Counted from the first letter of the stretch, positions 15,962-24,408 are shown. The stretch is 64,000 nucleotides of DNA from Cronobacter condimenti 1330 (GCF_001277255.1 NZ_CP012264.1:3534001-3598000); one strand, 5' to 3'. Numbers and translations are program-made. The notes: generated by a model from the letters alone, not told the origin.

Positions 15962-16291
15962 ATGTCTGCACAACCAGTCGATATCCAAATTTTTGGGCGT
16001 TCACTGCGGGTGAATTGCCCGCCTGAACAGCGAGATGCACTGAATCAGGCTGCGGACGAGCTGAATCAACGGTTGCAAGATCTGAAAGTTCGCACTAGAG
16101 TCACCAATACTGAGCAGTTAGTTTTCATTGCGGCGTTGAACGTCTGTTATGAACTGGCTCAGGAAAAAGTAAAAACCCGTGACTACGCGGCCAATATGGA
16201 ACAGCGTATCCGGATGCTCCAGCAGACCATTGAGCAAGCATTACTTGAGCAAGGTCGCATAAGTGAAAGAGCGGAGCCAAAGTTTGAATAA
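15962..16291 (+). CDS. zapA: cell division protein ZapA
   Basis: FtsZ-associated factor that promotes Z-ring bundling and bridges FtsZ to ZapB. The 109-residue product equals E. coli in length. It has the N-terminal globular part (QPVDIQIFGRSLRVNCP) and a C-terminal coiled-coil helix (YAANMEQRIRMLQQTIEQAL) that drives tetramer formation. ATG 15962 is favoured by AGGA 8 nt upstream and by homology. It is divergent from ygfB and directly upstream of the 6S RNA gene, the invariant zapA-ssrS-ygfA order of enterobacteria. Confidence 0.96.
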   Translation: MSAQPVDIQIFGRSLRVNCPPEQRDALNQAADELNQRLQDLKVRTRVTNTEQLVFIAALNVCYELAQEKVKTRDYAANMEQRIRMLQQTIEQALLEQGRISERAEPKFE

Positions 16292-16332
16292 CGCTTCAGG
16301 GTTTACTATGGTAGAGTGACCGTGAAGCAAAA

Positions 16333-16516
16333 ATTTCTCTGAGATGTTCGCAAGCGGGCCAGTCCCCTGAGCCGATATTTCAAAAAACAAGAATGTGACG
16401 CTCCACGGTTGGTGAGCATGCTCGGTTCGTCCGAGAAGCCTTAAAACCGTGACGACGCATTCACCTTGAACCGCGGGTTCAAGGGTTACAGCCTGCGGCG
16501 GCATCTCGGAGATTCC
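16333..16516 (+). ncRNA. ssrS: 6S RNA (ssrS)
   Basis: A 184-nt RNA that binds sigma70-RNA polymerase by mimicking an open promoter, damping transcription in stationary phase. The sequence follows E. coli 6S RNA closely: 5' end ATTTCTCTGAGATGTTCGC, the central region with GAGCATGCTCGG, and a 3' end GGCATCTCGGAGATTCC that pairs back with the 5' end to close the long hairpin. A likely proximal promoter -10 box TAGAGT is at 16311-16316. The usual order with zapA upstream and ygfA downstream, cotranscribed, is kept. Confidence 0.97.
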
Positions 16517-16532
16517 CCTTCTTTTTACTACC

Positions 16533-17129
16533 ATGACGCAACTTCCCATAACGCCAGATCTTCGTCAGCAAATCCGTAAAGAAATCCGTCAACAGCGTCG
16601 TGCGCTGACTGCTGAACAGCAGGCACATTTTGCCGAACAGGCCGCCGCGCGCATGTTGGGTTTCGCGCCGGTTATCAAAGCGCATACCGTCGCGGTGTTT
16701 CTCTCTTTTGACGGCGAACTGGATACCCGCCCGCTCATCGAAGGATTGTGGCGCGCCGGAAAACAAGTTTACCTGCCCGTCCTCCACCCTTTTAGCCGCG
16801 GCAATTTGCTGTTCCTGCGTTATCTGCCAGATAGCCTGCTTGCGACGAATCGTCTGAAAATCCTTGAGCCTGCGCTGGATGTGCGCCATGTCCTCCCGCT
16901 GGACCGGCTTGATGTGTTGATAACGCCACTGGTCGCGTTTGACCGTCAGGGCCAACGCCTCGGCATGGGCGGCGGATTTTACGATCGCACATTGCAGAAC
17001 TGGCGCGCCCACGGGTTTTTCCCGGTGGGTTACGCGCACGACTGCCAGCAGGTTGAAAGCCTGCCTGTGGAAGAGTGGGATATTCCACTGCCTGCGGTGG
17101 TGACACCGCAGAAATGTTGGCTCTGGTAA
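16533..17129 (+). CDS. ygfA: 5-formyltetrahydrofolate cyclo-ligase (YgfA)
   Basis: ATP-dependent enzyme that converts 5-formyl-THF into 5,10-methenyl-THF, clearing an inhibitory folate; in E. coli it is linked to persister formation and is cotranscribed with 6S RNA. The 198-residue product has the basic N-terminal RKEIRQQRRALT, the PVLHPF segment and the ATP/folate motif GQRLGMGGGFYDRTL. The ATG at 16533 lies 16 nt after mature 6S RNA without a clear Shine-Dalgarno; some annotations begin about 15 residues later. It links functionally to gcvTHP and serA through one-carbon folates. Confidence 0.94.
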   Translation: MTQLPITPDLRQQIRKEIRQQRRALTAEQQAHFAEQAAARMLGFAPVIKAHTVAVFLSFDGELDTRPLIEGLWRAGKQVYLPVLHPFSRGNLLFLRYLPDSLLATNRLKILEPALDVRHVLPLDRLDVLITPLVAFDRQGQRLGMGGGFYDRTLQNWRAHGFFPVGYAHDCQQVESLPVEEWDIPLPAVVTPQKCWLW

Positions 17130-17160
17130 AAAAAACCGGGCAGCGCTTACGCTTGCCCGG
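17129..17160 (-). terminator. intrinsic terminator of serA
   Basis: CCGGGCAGCG / CGCTTGCCCGG stem (one bulge, 17136-17160) followed on the minus strand by eight T residues. It lies 43 nt past the serA stop and directly abuts the ygfA stop codon. Confidence 0.8.
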
Positions 17161-17202
17161 CGTTGTGAACGGCTGTACAGGCCGGGCGCCCGGCAATCGA
17201 AA

Positions 17203-18441
17203 TCAGTAAAGCATACGGGCGCGGATTGTGCCCTGAATCGCCTTCATGCTTTGCAGCGCTTTATTCGCAACCTCTTCTGGCGCGTCCACATCAATCACGA
17301 CATAGCCCATCTGCGGCGTGGTTTGCAGATACTGTGCGGCAATGTTAATGCCTTGCTCGGCGAAAATCTGGTTAATTGCCGTCAGCACGCCGGGACGGTT
17401 TTCGTGAATGTGCAGCAGACGACTGACGCTCCCGCCATGCAACGGCAGAGACACCTCCGGGAAGTTCACTGCCGAGAGCGTTGAGCCGTTATCAGAGTAC
17501 TTAGCAAGCTTACCCGCTACTTCCAGGCCAATATTTTCCTGCGCTTCCTGCGTGGAGCCACCGATGTGCGGCGTCAGGATAACGTTATCAAACTCGCAGA
17601 GCGGCGAATTAAACGGATCGCTGTTGGTGGCAGGCTCGACCGGGAATACGTCAATGGCCGCACCCGCGAGATGTTTACGGGATAGCGCGTCGCACAGCGC
17701 CGGAATATCCACCACCGTGCCGCGCGCGGCGTTAATAAGCAGCGCGCCAGGCTTCATCAGGGCCAATTCTTCTGTGCCAATCATATTCTTCGTCGACGCA
17801 TTTTCCGGCACGTGCAGGCTCACCACATCACTCATGTTGAGCAGATCGGAGAGATGCTGTACCTGTGTCGCGTTACCAAGCGGCAATTTGCTTTCGATGT
17901 CGTAGAAAAAGACATTCATGCCCAGCGATTCTGCCAGGATGCCAAGCTGGGTGCCGATATGGCCGTAACCGATAATCCCGAGCTTTTTACCACGCGCCTC
18001 AAAAGAGCCCGTTGCCAGCTTATTCCAGATCCCGCGATGCGCCTTGGCGTTTGCTTCCGGAATACCGCGCAGCAGTAGCAGCAACTCGCCAATTACCAGT
18101 TCGGCGACCGAGCGGGTGTTAGAAAACGGCGCGTTAAAGACGGGAATGCCGCGCTTTGCCGCCGCATGCAAATCCACCTGATTGGTGCCGATACAAAAAC
18201 AGCCTACCGCCACCAGTTTTTCCGCCGCGGCAAAAATCTCTTCTGTCAGATGAGTACGGGATCGTAAGCCGATGAAATGCGCATCACGGATGGACGCTTT
18301 CAGCTGTTCGCTGTCGAGCGCGCCCTTATGGTATTCAATATTGGTATAACCTGCGGCGCGCAGGCTATCGATGGCTTTCTGGTGAACGCCTTCCACCAGC
18401 AAGAATTTAATTTTGTCTTTCTCCAGCGATACTTTTGCCAT
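17203..18441 (-). CDS. serA: D-3-phosphoglycerate dehydrogenase SerA
   Basis: First committed step of serine synthesis: 3-phosphoglycerate + NAD+ to 3-phosphohydroxypyruvate, inhibited by L-serine through the C-terminal ACT domain. The product has 412 residues. Motifs: NAD-binding GIIGYGHIGTQLG, the catalytic Arg region INAARGTVVD, and TPHIGGST with the catalytic histidine. The ACT domain runs from HIHENRPGVL to the end. Relative to the E. coli sequence as I recall it, about two extra residues (HGGSVSRLL) sit at the hinge just before the ACT domain. It is monocistronic, with a terminator downstream. Confidence 0.97.
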   Translation of the reverse strand: MAKVSLEKDKIKFLLVEGVHQKAIDSLRAAGYTNIEYHKGALDSEQLKASIRDAHFIGLRSRTHLTEEIFAAAEKLVAVGCFCIGTNQVDLHAAAKRGIPVFNAPFSNTRSVAELVIGELLLLLRGIPEANAKAHRGIWNKLATGSFEARGKKLGIIGYGHIGTQLGILAESLGMNVFFYDIESKLPLGNATQVQHLSDLLNMSDVVSLHVPENASTKNMIGTEELALMKPGALLINAARGTVVDIPALCDALSRKHLAGAAIDVFPVEPATNSDPFNSPLCEFDNVILTPHIGGSTQEAQENIGLEVAGKLAKYSDNGSTLSAVNFPEVSLPLHGGSVSRLLHIHENRPGVLTAINQIFAEQGINIAAQYLQTTPQMGYVVIDVDAPEEVANKALQSMKAIQGTIRARMLY

Positions 18442-18683
18442 TTCACGACCCTGTCTTGTCTGAACTGTGATGAAGCTGAAATAAGCCAGCCTTCTGTCAA
18501 CATATCAAAATTTCCGGTCCCGGCAATATGAACGTTTGCGTCGCGATGTTGAAGAAATATCACGGCAGGATAAAAGGCAGAAGAAAATATGGCGCGGCAG
18601 AAATATGACGGAAGGATTAACAGGATGGAAACAAAAATGTGAGAGATGTCACCAAATTTTAGGTGGGGAAATTTTTTTATCAA

Positions 18684-18703
18684 CGGGGCGCCGCTGCGCC
18701 CCG
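18684..18703 (-). terminator. possible terminator hairpin after rpiA
   Basis: CGGGGCGC-CGCT-GCGCCCCG, a perfect 8-bp stem 7 nt past the rpiA stop on the minus strand. It is followed by GTTGATAAAAAAAT rather than a T-run, so factor-independent termination is uncertain. The rest of the 18442-18709 gap holds the serA promoter region, and I see no gene in it. Confidence 0.45.
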
Positions 18704-18709
18704 GTCAGA

Positions 18710-19369
18710 TCATTTTACGATGGTTTTCACGCCGTCGGCGGTGCCGATGAGCGCGACATCCGCGCCACGGTTGGCAAAGAGGCCGACAGTCACCACGCCC
18801 GGAATAGCATTAATCGCATTCTCAAGCGCAATGGGATCCAGAATCGTCATGCCGTGGACATCGAGGATCACGTTGCCGTTGTCAGTCATCACGCCCTGAC
18901 GATATTCCGGACGCCCGCCAAGTTTCACCAGCTGACGCGCAACCGCGCTGCGCGCCATCGGGATCACCTCAACCGGCAGCGGGAAGTTGCCAAGGATATC
19001 AACCTGCTTAGATGCATCTGCAATGCAGATGAACTTTTGAGCCACCGACGCGATAATTTTCTCGCGTGTTAACGCCGCGCCGCCGCCTTTGATCATCTGC
19101 ATCTGGTCGTTTATCTCATCCGCACCATCCACATAAATGCCAAGAGAATCCACCTCGTTAAGATCGAAAACGGTGATGCCTAAACTTTTCAGTTTTTCGG
19201 TCGAGGCGTCAGAGCTCGACACCGCGCCTTCAATCTCGTTTTTCATGGTGCCCAGCGCGTCGATAAAATGCGCCGCGGTAGAGCCAGTGCCTACGCCAAC
19301 AATCGTGCCCGGCTCGACATACTGAAGCGCGGCCCAGCCGACGGCTTTTTTAAGTTCATCCTGCGTCAT
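18710..19369 (-). CDS. rpiA: ribose-5-phosphate isomerase A
   Basis: Interconverts ribose 5-phosphate and ribulose 5-phosphate in the pentose phosphate pathway. The 219-residue length equals E. coli. Active-site segments are GTGSTAAHF (phosphate loop), SSSDAS, DGADEI and KGGGAALTREKI, with the conserved acid and lysine. ATG 19369 (MTQDELKKAVGW) is chosen by homology; ATG 19405 would add twelve residues. It is divergent from argP, the conserved enterobacterial layout, and supplies the same pathway as tktA in this window. Confidence 0.96.
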   Translation of the reverse strand: MTQDELKKAVGWAALQYVEPGTIVGVGTGSTAAHFIDALGTMKNEIEGAVSSSDASTEKLKSLGITVFDLNEVDSLGIYVDGADEINDQMQMIKGGGAALTREKIIASVAQKFICIADASKQVDILGNFPLPVEVIPMARSAVARQLVKLGGRPEYRQGVMTDNGNVILDVHGMTILDPIALENAINAIPGVVTVGLFANRGADVALIGTADGVKTIVK

Positions 19370-19536
19370 GAGAGTTTTGCCTGTGGTGTGAAAACTGTGG
19401 CGCATTATAAAACAAGCCGCCGCTCAATGGGGCAGTCATTCTGCGGGACAGCTCCGATGTTTGCGTTTGGGTCTGTATCCGACGCAAATTTATGTCATAG
19501 TGCGAAACAGAACGAGACAGGGAGCACACCACAGAA

Positions 19537-20430
19537 ATGAAACGCCCGGACTACAGAACACTACAGGCGCTGGATGCGGTTATTCGAGAGCGCGGTTTTG
19601 AGCGCGCCGCACAAAAGCTGTGTATTACGCAGTCCGCCGTATCGCAACGCATTAAACAGCTGGAAAACACCTTTGGTCAGCCGTTACTGGTGCGTACCGT
19701 GCCGCCGCGCCCCACCGAGCAAGGACAAAAACTGCTGGCGCTGCTGCGTCAGGTAGAATTGCTCGAAGAAGAGTGGCTCGGTGATGAACAGACCGGTTCG
19801 ACGCCGCTCCTGCTGTCGCTCGCGGTCAACGCCGACAGTCTCGCGACCTGGCTTTTGCCGGCGCTGGCGCCAGTGCTCGCAGATTCCCCTGTACGCCTTA
19901 ATTTGCAGGTGGAAGATGAAACCCGCACCCAGGAGCGGTTGCGTCGTGGTGAAGTTGTCGGCGCGGTGAGTATTCAGCCACAGGCGCTGCCAAGCTGTCT
20001 CGTTGACCAACTGGGTGCGCTGGATTATCTGTTCGTCGCCTCAAAAGCGTTTGCGGATCGCTATTTCCCGAACGGCGTCACGCGCGCGTCGCTTCTTAAA
20101 GCGCCGGCTGTCGCGTTCGATCACCTGGATGATATGCATCAGGCGTTTTTACAGCAGAATTTCGATTTACCGCCGGGCAGCGTGCCTTGCCATATCGTTA
20201 ACTCATCGGAAGCCTTTGTACAGTTGGCCCGTCAGGGCACCACCTGCTGTATGATCCCGCATCTGCAGATAGAAAAAGAGCTGCAAAGCGGTGAGCTTAT
20301 CGATCTCACGCCGGGGCTATATCAGCGCCGGATGCTTTACTGGCACCGCTTTGCGCCAGAGAGCCGCATGATGCGCAAAGTGACCGATGCGTTGCTGGAG
20401 TATGGGCACAAGGTACTGCGTCAGGATTAA
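19537..20430 (+). CDS. argP: LysR-type regulator ArgP (IciA)
   Basis: Transcription factor that activates the arginine exporter gene argO in response to arginine or canavanine and is antagonised by lysine. It has 297 residues, the same as E. coli. The N-terminal LysR HTH is RGFERAAQKLCITQSAVSQR, with a C-terminal periplasmic-binding-like effector domain. The Shine-Dalgarno is GGGAG about 13 nt upstream. It is divergent from rpiA. Its presumed target argO lies only 1.5 kb downstream, separated by yggE. Confidence 0.96.
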   Translation: MKRPDYRTLQALDAVIRERGFERAAQKLCITQSAVSQRIKQLENTFGQPLLVRTVPPRPTEQGQKLLALLRQVELLEEEWLGDEQTGSTPLLLSLAVNADSLATWLLPALAPVLADSPVRLNLQVEDETRTQERLRRGEVVGAVSIQPQALPSCLVDQLGALDYLFVASKAFADRYFPNGVTRASLLKAPAVAFDHLDDMHQAFLQQNFDLPPGSVPCHIVNSSEAFVQLARQGTTCCMIPHLQIEKELQSGELIDLTPGLYQRRMLYWHRFAPESRMMRKVTDALLEYGHKVLRQD

Positions 20431-20455
20431 AAAACCCGCCTGAAGGCGGGTTTTC
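20431..20455. terminator. bidirectional terminator argP / yggE
   Basis: AACCCGCC-TGAA-GGCGGGTT hairpin right after the argP stop, with TTTTCGTTT on the + side and A-rich sequence that gives a T-run on the minus side. It serves convergent argP and yggE. Confidence 0.85.
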
Positions 20456-20457
20456 GT

Positions 20458-21231
20458 TTATTGCTGCGCGCTGGTTGCCGCAGGTGCGGCGTTCTGGTTT
20501 GTCGTACCGCTCTGCGCCCCGGCAGGCTGAAGCTCAAACACCACGTCCACCTGATCGTCAAACTGAATGGTCTGCTGATCGTAGGTGTCCTGTGCGGAAG
20601 CAGGCGCTGCCGCTTCGGCTTTCATCATGCGCATCATCGGCGTCGGCTGATAATTCGAGACGTGATAACGCACGCTATAGACCGGGCCAAGCTTGCTGTT
20701 GAAACCACTGGCGAGCTGCTGAGCCTGACGCACCGCGTCGTCGATAGCCGCTTTGCGCGCTTTGTCTTTATATTCGTCCGGGTGCGCCACGCCTAAGGAA
20801 ACGGAGCGAATTTCATTCAGTCCGGCCTTCAGGGCGCCATCCAGCAATTCATTCAGTTTATCGAGCTTGCGCAACGTTACATCGACAGTGCGCACCGCGC
20901 GATAGCCTTTCAGCTGGGTTTTCCCATCCTTGAGATATTCATATTCCGGCTGAGTACGCAGGTTAGCGGCGTTGACATCTTTTTTCTCAACGCCATTGTT
21001 TTGCAGGTAAGTCAGATACTGCGCCACGCGATCGTCCGCTTGTTTTTTGGCGGTCGCCGCGTCTTTGGCGGACACGTTGACCTCAATGGCCAGCGTCGCG
21101 ATATCCGGTACTGCATCTACGCTCGCCGTGCCGGAGGTGACGATATGCGGACCGTTGGGCAGTTCATTCGCCTGAACGGACGCCGCGCCGAAACCAATCA
21201 TTGCCGCAAGGGCCATCACTTTAAACTTCAC
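20458..21231 (-). CDS. yggE: YggE, periplasmic SIMPL-domain protein
   Basis: Secreted SIMPL-domain (DUF541) protein of about 257 residues, reported in E. coli to lessen oxidative stress; molecular activity unknown. I choose a GTG start at 21231: GGAGGAG lies 6 nt upstream and VKFKVMALAAMIGFGAASVQA forms a proper signal peptide with cleavage before NELP, as in E. coli. The upstream ATG at 21297 would place unmatched residues before the signal peptide. Conserved parts include GPHIVTSGTASVDAVPDIATLAIEV and SVSLGVAHPDEYKDKARKAA. The C-terminal tail is Ala/Gln/Thr rich and slightly longer than in E. coli. Confidence 0.92.
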   Translation of the reverse strand: MKFKVMALAAMIGFGAASVQANELPNGPHIVTSGTASVDAVPDIATLAIEVNVSAKDAATAKKQADDRVAQYLTYLQNNGVEKKDVNAANLRTQPEYEYLKDGKTQLKGYRAVRTVDVTLRKLDKLNELLDGALKAGLNEIRSVSLGVAHPDEYKDKARKAAIDDAVRQAQQLASGFNSKLGPVYSVRYHVSNYQPTPMMRMMKAEAAAPASAQDTYDQQTIQFDDQVDVVFELQPAGAQSGTTNQNAAPAATSAQQ

Positions 21232-21335
21232 TGTTACTCCTCCATGCTGCGTGCAAGTGAAACCGCCCGCCAGAGACAGTCGGGCATCTGCCTGCAAGCT
21301 TAGCGGGTCGGCGCCGAATGTCTATCGGAGAAGGC

Positions 21336-21971
21336 TTAGTGGCCGAGCGCAGACAGATGATTTACCCCGTCGCGCGCTAGCTGAAAGGCAATAAACCACA
21401 TCACCAGTCCCACCAGCAGATTTATCGTCCGTTGCGCCCGTACGGTGCGAAGCCGCGGAGCAAGCCAGGCGGCAAGCAATGCGAGGCTGAAAAACCAGAT
21501 AATCGACGCGCTGATGGTTCCCAGCGCGAACGCGCGTTTTGGCAAGGCATCCAGCTGACCGCCCAGGCTGCCGAGTACCACAAACGTATCAAGATAGACG
21601 TGCGGATTAAGCCAGGTGACAGCAAGCATCGTCGTGATGATGCGAATTCTCCCCTGCTTCATCACTTCTGCCGAGGCGAGTTCAGGATCTCCGCTCATCG
21701 CGGTTCTGAATGCCCCAAAGCCATACCAGAGTAAAAACGCCACGCCGCCCCAGGTGACGAGCGCCAGCAACCACGGGGACTGCATCAGAATAGCGCTACC
21801 ACCAAAAATACCGGCACAGATTAAAACGATATCGCTTAACGCGCACAGTGAGGCAATCATCAGGTGATACTGACGGCGAATGCCCTGATTCAGCACAAAC
21901 GCATTTTGCGGGCCAAGCGGCAGGATCATCGCTGCCCCAAGGGCAATCCCCTGAAAATAAAAAGTTAACAC
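21336..21971 (-). CDS. argO: arginine exporter ArgO
   Basis: Inner-membrane LysE-family exporter that sends out arginine and canavanine. The 211-residue length equals E. coli. It has about six hydrophobic helices and the family signature LGAAMILPLGPQNAFVLNQG at the N-terminus; TWLNPHVYLDT carries the conserved Asn-Pro. Transcription is expected to need ArgP, encoded 1 kb away, and a dyad resembling an ArgP operator lies upstream. Confidence 0.96.
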   Translation of the reverse strand: MLTFYFQGIALGAAMILPLGPQNAFVLNQGIRRQYHLMIASLCALSDIVLICAGIFGGSAILMQSPWLLALVTWGGVAFLLWYGFGAFRTAMSGDPELASAEVMKQGRIRIITTMLAVTWLNPHVYLDTFVVLGSLGGQLDALPKRAFALGTISASIIWFFSLALLAAWLAPRLRTVRAQRTINLLVGLVMWFIAFQLARDGVNHLSALGH

Positions 21972-22025
21972 GTTGCATTCCTGAATAATTAAGAGTGTAT
22001 ATGCTCAGTGTAGAGGGGCGTTTTC

Positions 22026-22057
22026 ATTAGCAAAAACGAATAATATTAATCGCTAAT
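22026..22057. promoter_or_regulatory. possible ArgP operator upstream of argO
   Basis: Dyad ATTAGC-N20-GCTAAT within very A/T-rich DNA, 55-86 nt upstream of the argO start codon. LysR-type regulators bind such interrupted dyads (T-N11-A type), and ArgP activation of argO is established in E. coli. The assignment is by position and symmetry only. Confidence 0.45.
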
Positions 22058-22080
22058 AAGGGATTTTAATATTAAGAGAT

Positions 22081-22106
22081 AAAAAAAGGCCTGCGCAAGG
22101 CAGGCC
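22081..22106 (-). terminator. intrinsic terminator of mscS
   Basis: GGCCTGC-GCAAG-GCAGGCC hairpin with seven A on its + strand left flank, giving stem plus TTTTTTT on the minus strand, 10 nt after the mscS stop. Confidence 0.85.
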
Positions 22107-22116
22107 ATTGTAAGGA

Positions 22117-23046
22117 TTACTGGCCGTCGGCCGGTTTTTCCTGCGGCGCTTCAGGCTGCGTGATAATGCCTGGCTTCGGCTGAACGTTTTCTTCAACATC
22201 CACTTTGACGGGTTTGTAGTGCACATCCATCTGTGGATAAGGAATGCCGATATTGTTGGCATCCAGTGTTTTCTTAACACGCTCCAGCACGTCCCAGTAC
22301 ACTACCTGCAGATCGCTGCTTTTGCTCCAGATGCGGATCACGAAGTTAACAGATGAGGCGCCCAGCTCATGCATGCGCACGGTCATTTCACGGTCTTTCA
22401 GGATACGTTCGTCAGACTGAATAATTTCCGTCAGCAGCGCGCGAACTTTATCGATATCGGCGTCGTAAGAAACACCGATGATCAATTCATTACGGCGCAC
22501 CGGCTCGCGCGAGAAGTTGATAATGTTGCCGGCAATGATTTTCCCGTTCGGCACCACAACAATACGGCCATCCGGCGTACGAAGGGTGGTGGAGAAGATT
22601 TGTACATTCAGCACGGAGCCTGCCACGCCGCCAAGATCAACATATTCACCCGCACGGAAGGGGCGGAAAGTCACCAGCAACACGCCTGCCGCGAGGTTTG
22701 AAAGCGAGCCCTGTAACGCCAGACCGACGGCCAGACCCGCCGCACCGAGCACAGCGATAACCGAGGCCGTCTGAACGCCAACACGTCCCAGTGCGGCAAT
22801 CAGCGTAAAAGCGATAATCCCATAACGGACAAGCGCTGAGAGGAAATCGGCGACCGTCGCGTCAATATGGCGGGCAACCATGACACGGTTAAGCGCATTA
22901 GAGATAGCGCGCGCCACCATCATCCCGACAATAATGATGGCAATTGCCGCGACAATATTCACGGCATAACTGATAAACAGCGCCTGGTTGCGCACCAGCC
23001 AGCCGCCTGCGTTGTTGATACTGTCTATTACATGTAAATCATCCAT
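22117..23046 (-). CDS. mscS: small-conductance mechanosensitive channel MscS
   Basis: Heptameric inner-membrane channel that opens under membrane tension during hypo-osmotic shock. The 309-residue product is collinear with E. coli MscS (286). It has three N-terminal transmembrane helices, the pore-lining TM3 rich in Gly/Ala (VLGAAGLAVGLALQGSLSNLAAG), and the cytoplasmic beta/alpha vestibule (FRAGEYVDLGGVAG, NGKIIAGNIINFSREPVRRNE). It is longer at the C-terminus by about 20 residues, a Pro/Gln/Glu-rich tail after the PQMDVHYKPV strand. It is followed by its own terminator. Confidence 0.96.
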   Translation of the reverse strand: MDDLHVIDSINNAGGWLVRNQALFISYAVNIVAAIAIIIVGMMVARAISNALNRVMVARHIDATVADFLSALVRYGIIAFTLIAALGRVGVQTASVIAVLGAAGLAVGLALQGSLSNLAAGVLLVTFRPFRAGEYVDLGGVAGSVLNVQIFSTTLRTPDGRIVVVPNGKIIAGNIINFSREPVRRNELIIGVSYDADIDKVRALLTEIIQSDERILKDREMTVRMHELGASSVNFVIRIWSKSSDLQVVYWDVLERVKKTLDANNIGIPYPQMDVHYKPVKVDVEENVQPKPGIITQPEAPQEKPADGQ

Positions 23047-23181
23047 TCGCGATCCTTTCCCCTGGTCGGGTAATTAATAAACTGCCTGAATGAGGCAGCG
23101 AGGATTGTTAAAGGGTAAACAAAACCTCTGCGCTCTGCCAGTCAGCAGGGCTTGAATCAGATTCCTATTGTGTTGATATTC

Positions 23182-23214
23182 AAAAAAGAAAGGCCCACCA
23201 GAGGTGGGCCTTTT
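23182..23214 (-). terminator. intrinsic terminator of fbaA
   Basis: GGCCCACC-AGA-GGTGGGCC hairpin (23192-23210) followed on the minus strand by TTTCTTTTTTG, 26 nt past the fbaA stop. It marks the end of the epd-pgk-fbaA unit. Confidence 0.85.
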
Positions 23215-23235
23215 GGGGCGATACGGTAAAGAAAA

Positions 23236-24312
23236 TTACAGTACGTCGACCGCGTTCAGCTCTTTGAAAGCCTGCTCCAGACGAGTCACCATGCTCGCCT
23301 GCGCAGCGCGCAGCCATACGCGCGGATCGTAGTATTTCTTGTTCGGCTGATCTTCGCCTTTCGGGTTGCCCAACTGACCCTGCAGGTAAGCTTCGTTTTC
23401 TTTGTAGTACTTCAGGATACCTTCCCAGGTTGCCCACTGGGTGTCAGTATCGATGTTCATTTTGATAACGCCGTAGCTGACGGAATCTTTGATTTCCTGA
23501 GCGGAAGAACCGGAACCGCCGTGGAACACGAAGTTCAGGCTGTTGTGCGGCAGGTTGTGTTTCTTAGAAACATAATCCTGAGAGTCGCGCAGGATGGTCG
23601 GGGTCAGCTTAACGTTACCCGGCTTGTAAACGCCGTGCACGTTACCGAAGGATGCGGCAATGGTGAAACGGTGGCTGATAGCGTTCAGTTTGGTGTACGC
23701 ATAGTCAACGTCTTCCGGCTGAGTGTACAGCGCAGATGCGTCCATATGGCTGTTGTCCACGCCATCTTCTTCACCGCCAGTGCAGCCCAGTTCGATTTCC
23801 AGGGTCATGCCCATTTTGGACATGCGCTCCAGGTATTTGGAACAGATTTCGATGTTCTCTTCCAGAGACTCTTCAGACAGGTCAATCATGTGAGAAGAGA
23901 ACAGCGGTTTGCCGGTAGCGGCAAAGTGTTTTTCACCCGCGTCCAGAAGACCGTCGATCCACGGCAGCAGTTTCTTCGCGCAGTGGTCAGTGTGCAGAAT
24001 AACCGGCACGCCATAGTGTTCAGCCATCTGGTGAACGTGGTGCGCGCCAGAAATAGCACCCAGAATAGCCGCCTGCTGGCCTTCGCCTTTAAAGCCTTTG
24101 CCTGCGATAAACGCGGCACCGCCGTTAGAGAACTGAACGATAACCGGCGCTTTTACTTTCGCAGCGGTTTCCAGTACGGCGTTGATGGAATCGGTACCCA
24201 CGCAGTTAACTGCCGGCAGCGCGAAATGGTTTTCTTTAGCTACCTGGAATACTTTCTGTACGTCGTCGCCAGTCACGACGCCCGGTTTGACGAAATCAAA
24301 AATTTTAGACAT
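23236..24312 (-). CDS. fbaA: fructose-bisphosphate aldolase class II
   Basis: Zinc-dependent aldolase of glycolysis and gluconeogenesis that splits fructose 1,6-bisphosphate into dihydroxyacetone phosphate and glyceraldehyde 3-phosphate. It has 358 residues against 359 in E. coli. Zinc ligands are in HTDHCAKK, the glutamate in ELGCTGGEEDGVD, and the later histidines in NVHGVY and FVFHGGSGS. Codon choice is strongly biased, as for a highly expressed gene. It is the last gene of epd-pgk-fbaA, 96 nt after pgk with an internal hairpin between. Confidence 0.97.
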   Translation of the reverse strand: MSKIFDFVKPGVVTGDDVQKVFQVAKENHFALPAVNCVGTDSINAVLETAAKVKAPVIVQFSNGGAAFIAGKGFKGEGQQAAILGAISGAHHVHQMAEHYGVPVILHTDHCAKKLLPWIDGLLDAGEKHFAATGKPLFSSHMIDLSEESLEENIEICSKYLERMSKMGMTLEIELGCTGGEEDGVDNSHMDASALYTQPEDVDYAYTKLNAISHRFTIAASFGNVHGVYKPGNVKLTPTILRDSQDYVSKKHNLPHNSLNFVFHGGSGSSAQEIKDSVSYGVIKMNIDTDTQWATWEGILKYYKENEAYLQGQLGNPKGEDQPNKKYYDPRVWLRAAQASMVTRLEQAFKELNAVDVL

Positions 24313-24378
24313 GTTTCGTTGTCCTGTATGTGTATCTTCGACCGTTGAAAAGGGTAAGCGAGCTTTCAGGCACGCTGA

Positions 24379-24402
24379 AAAAGAGGCGGGAAACCCCGCC
24401 TG
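24379..24402 (-). terminator. terminator-like hairpin between pgk and fbaA
   Basis: AGGCGGG-AAAC-CCCGCCT stem (24384-24401) followed on the minus strand by CTTTTTC, 8 nt after the pgk stop and 66 nt before fbaA. It would allow partial termination and so a different level of pgk and fbaA mRNA. Confidence 0.65.
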
Positions 24403-24408
24403 CTTAAA

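Noticed and set aside
18442..18709. Possible small RNA or gene between serA and rpiA
   Set aside because: Only promoter-like DNA and one hairpin near the rpiA stop were seen. Nothing supports a defined RNA.
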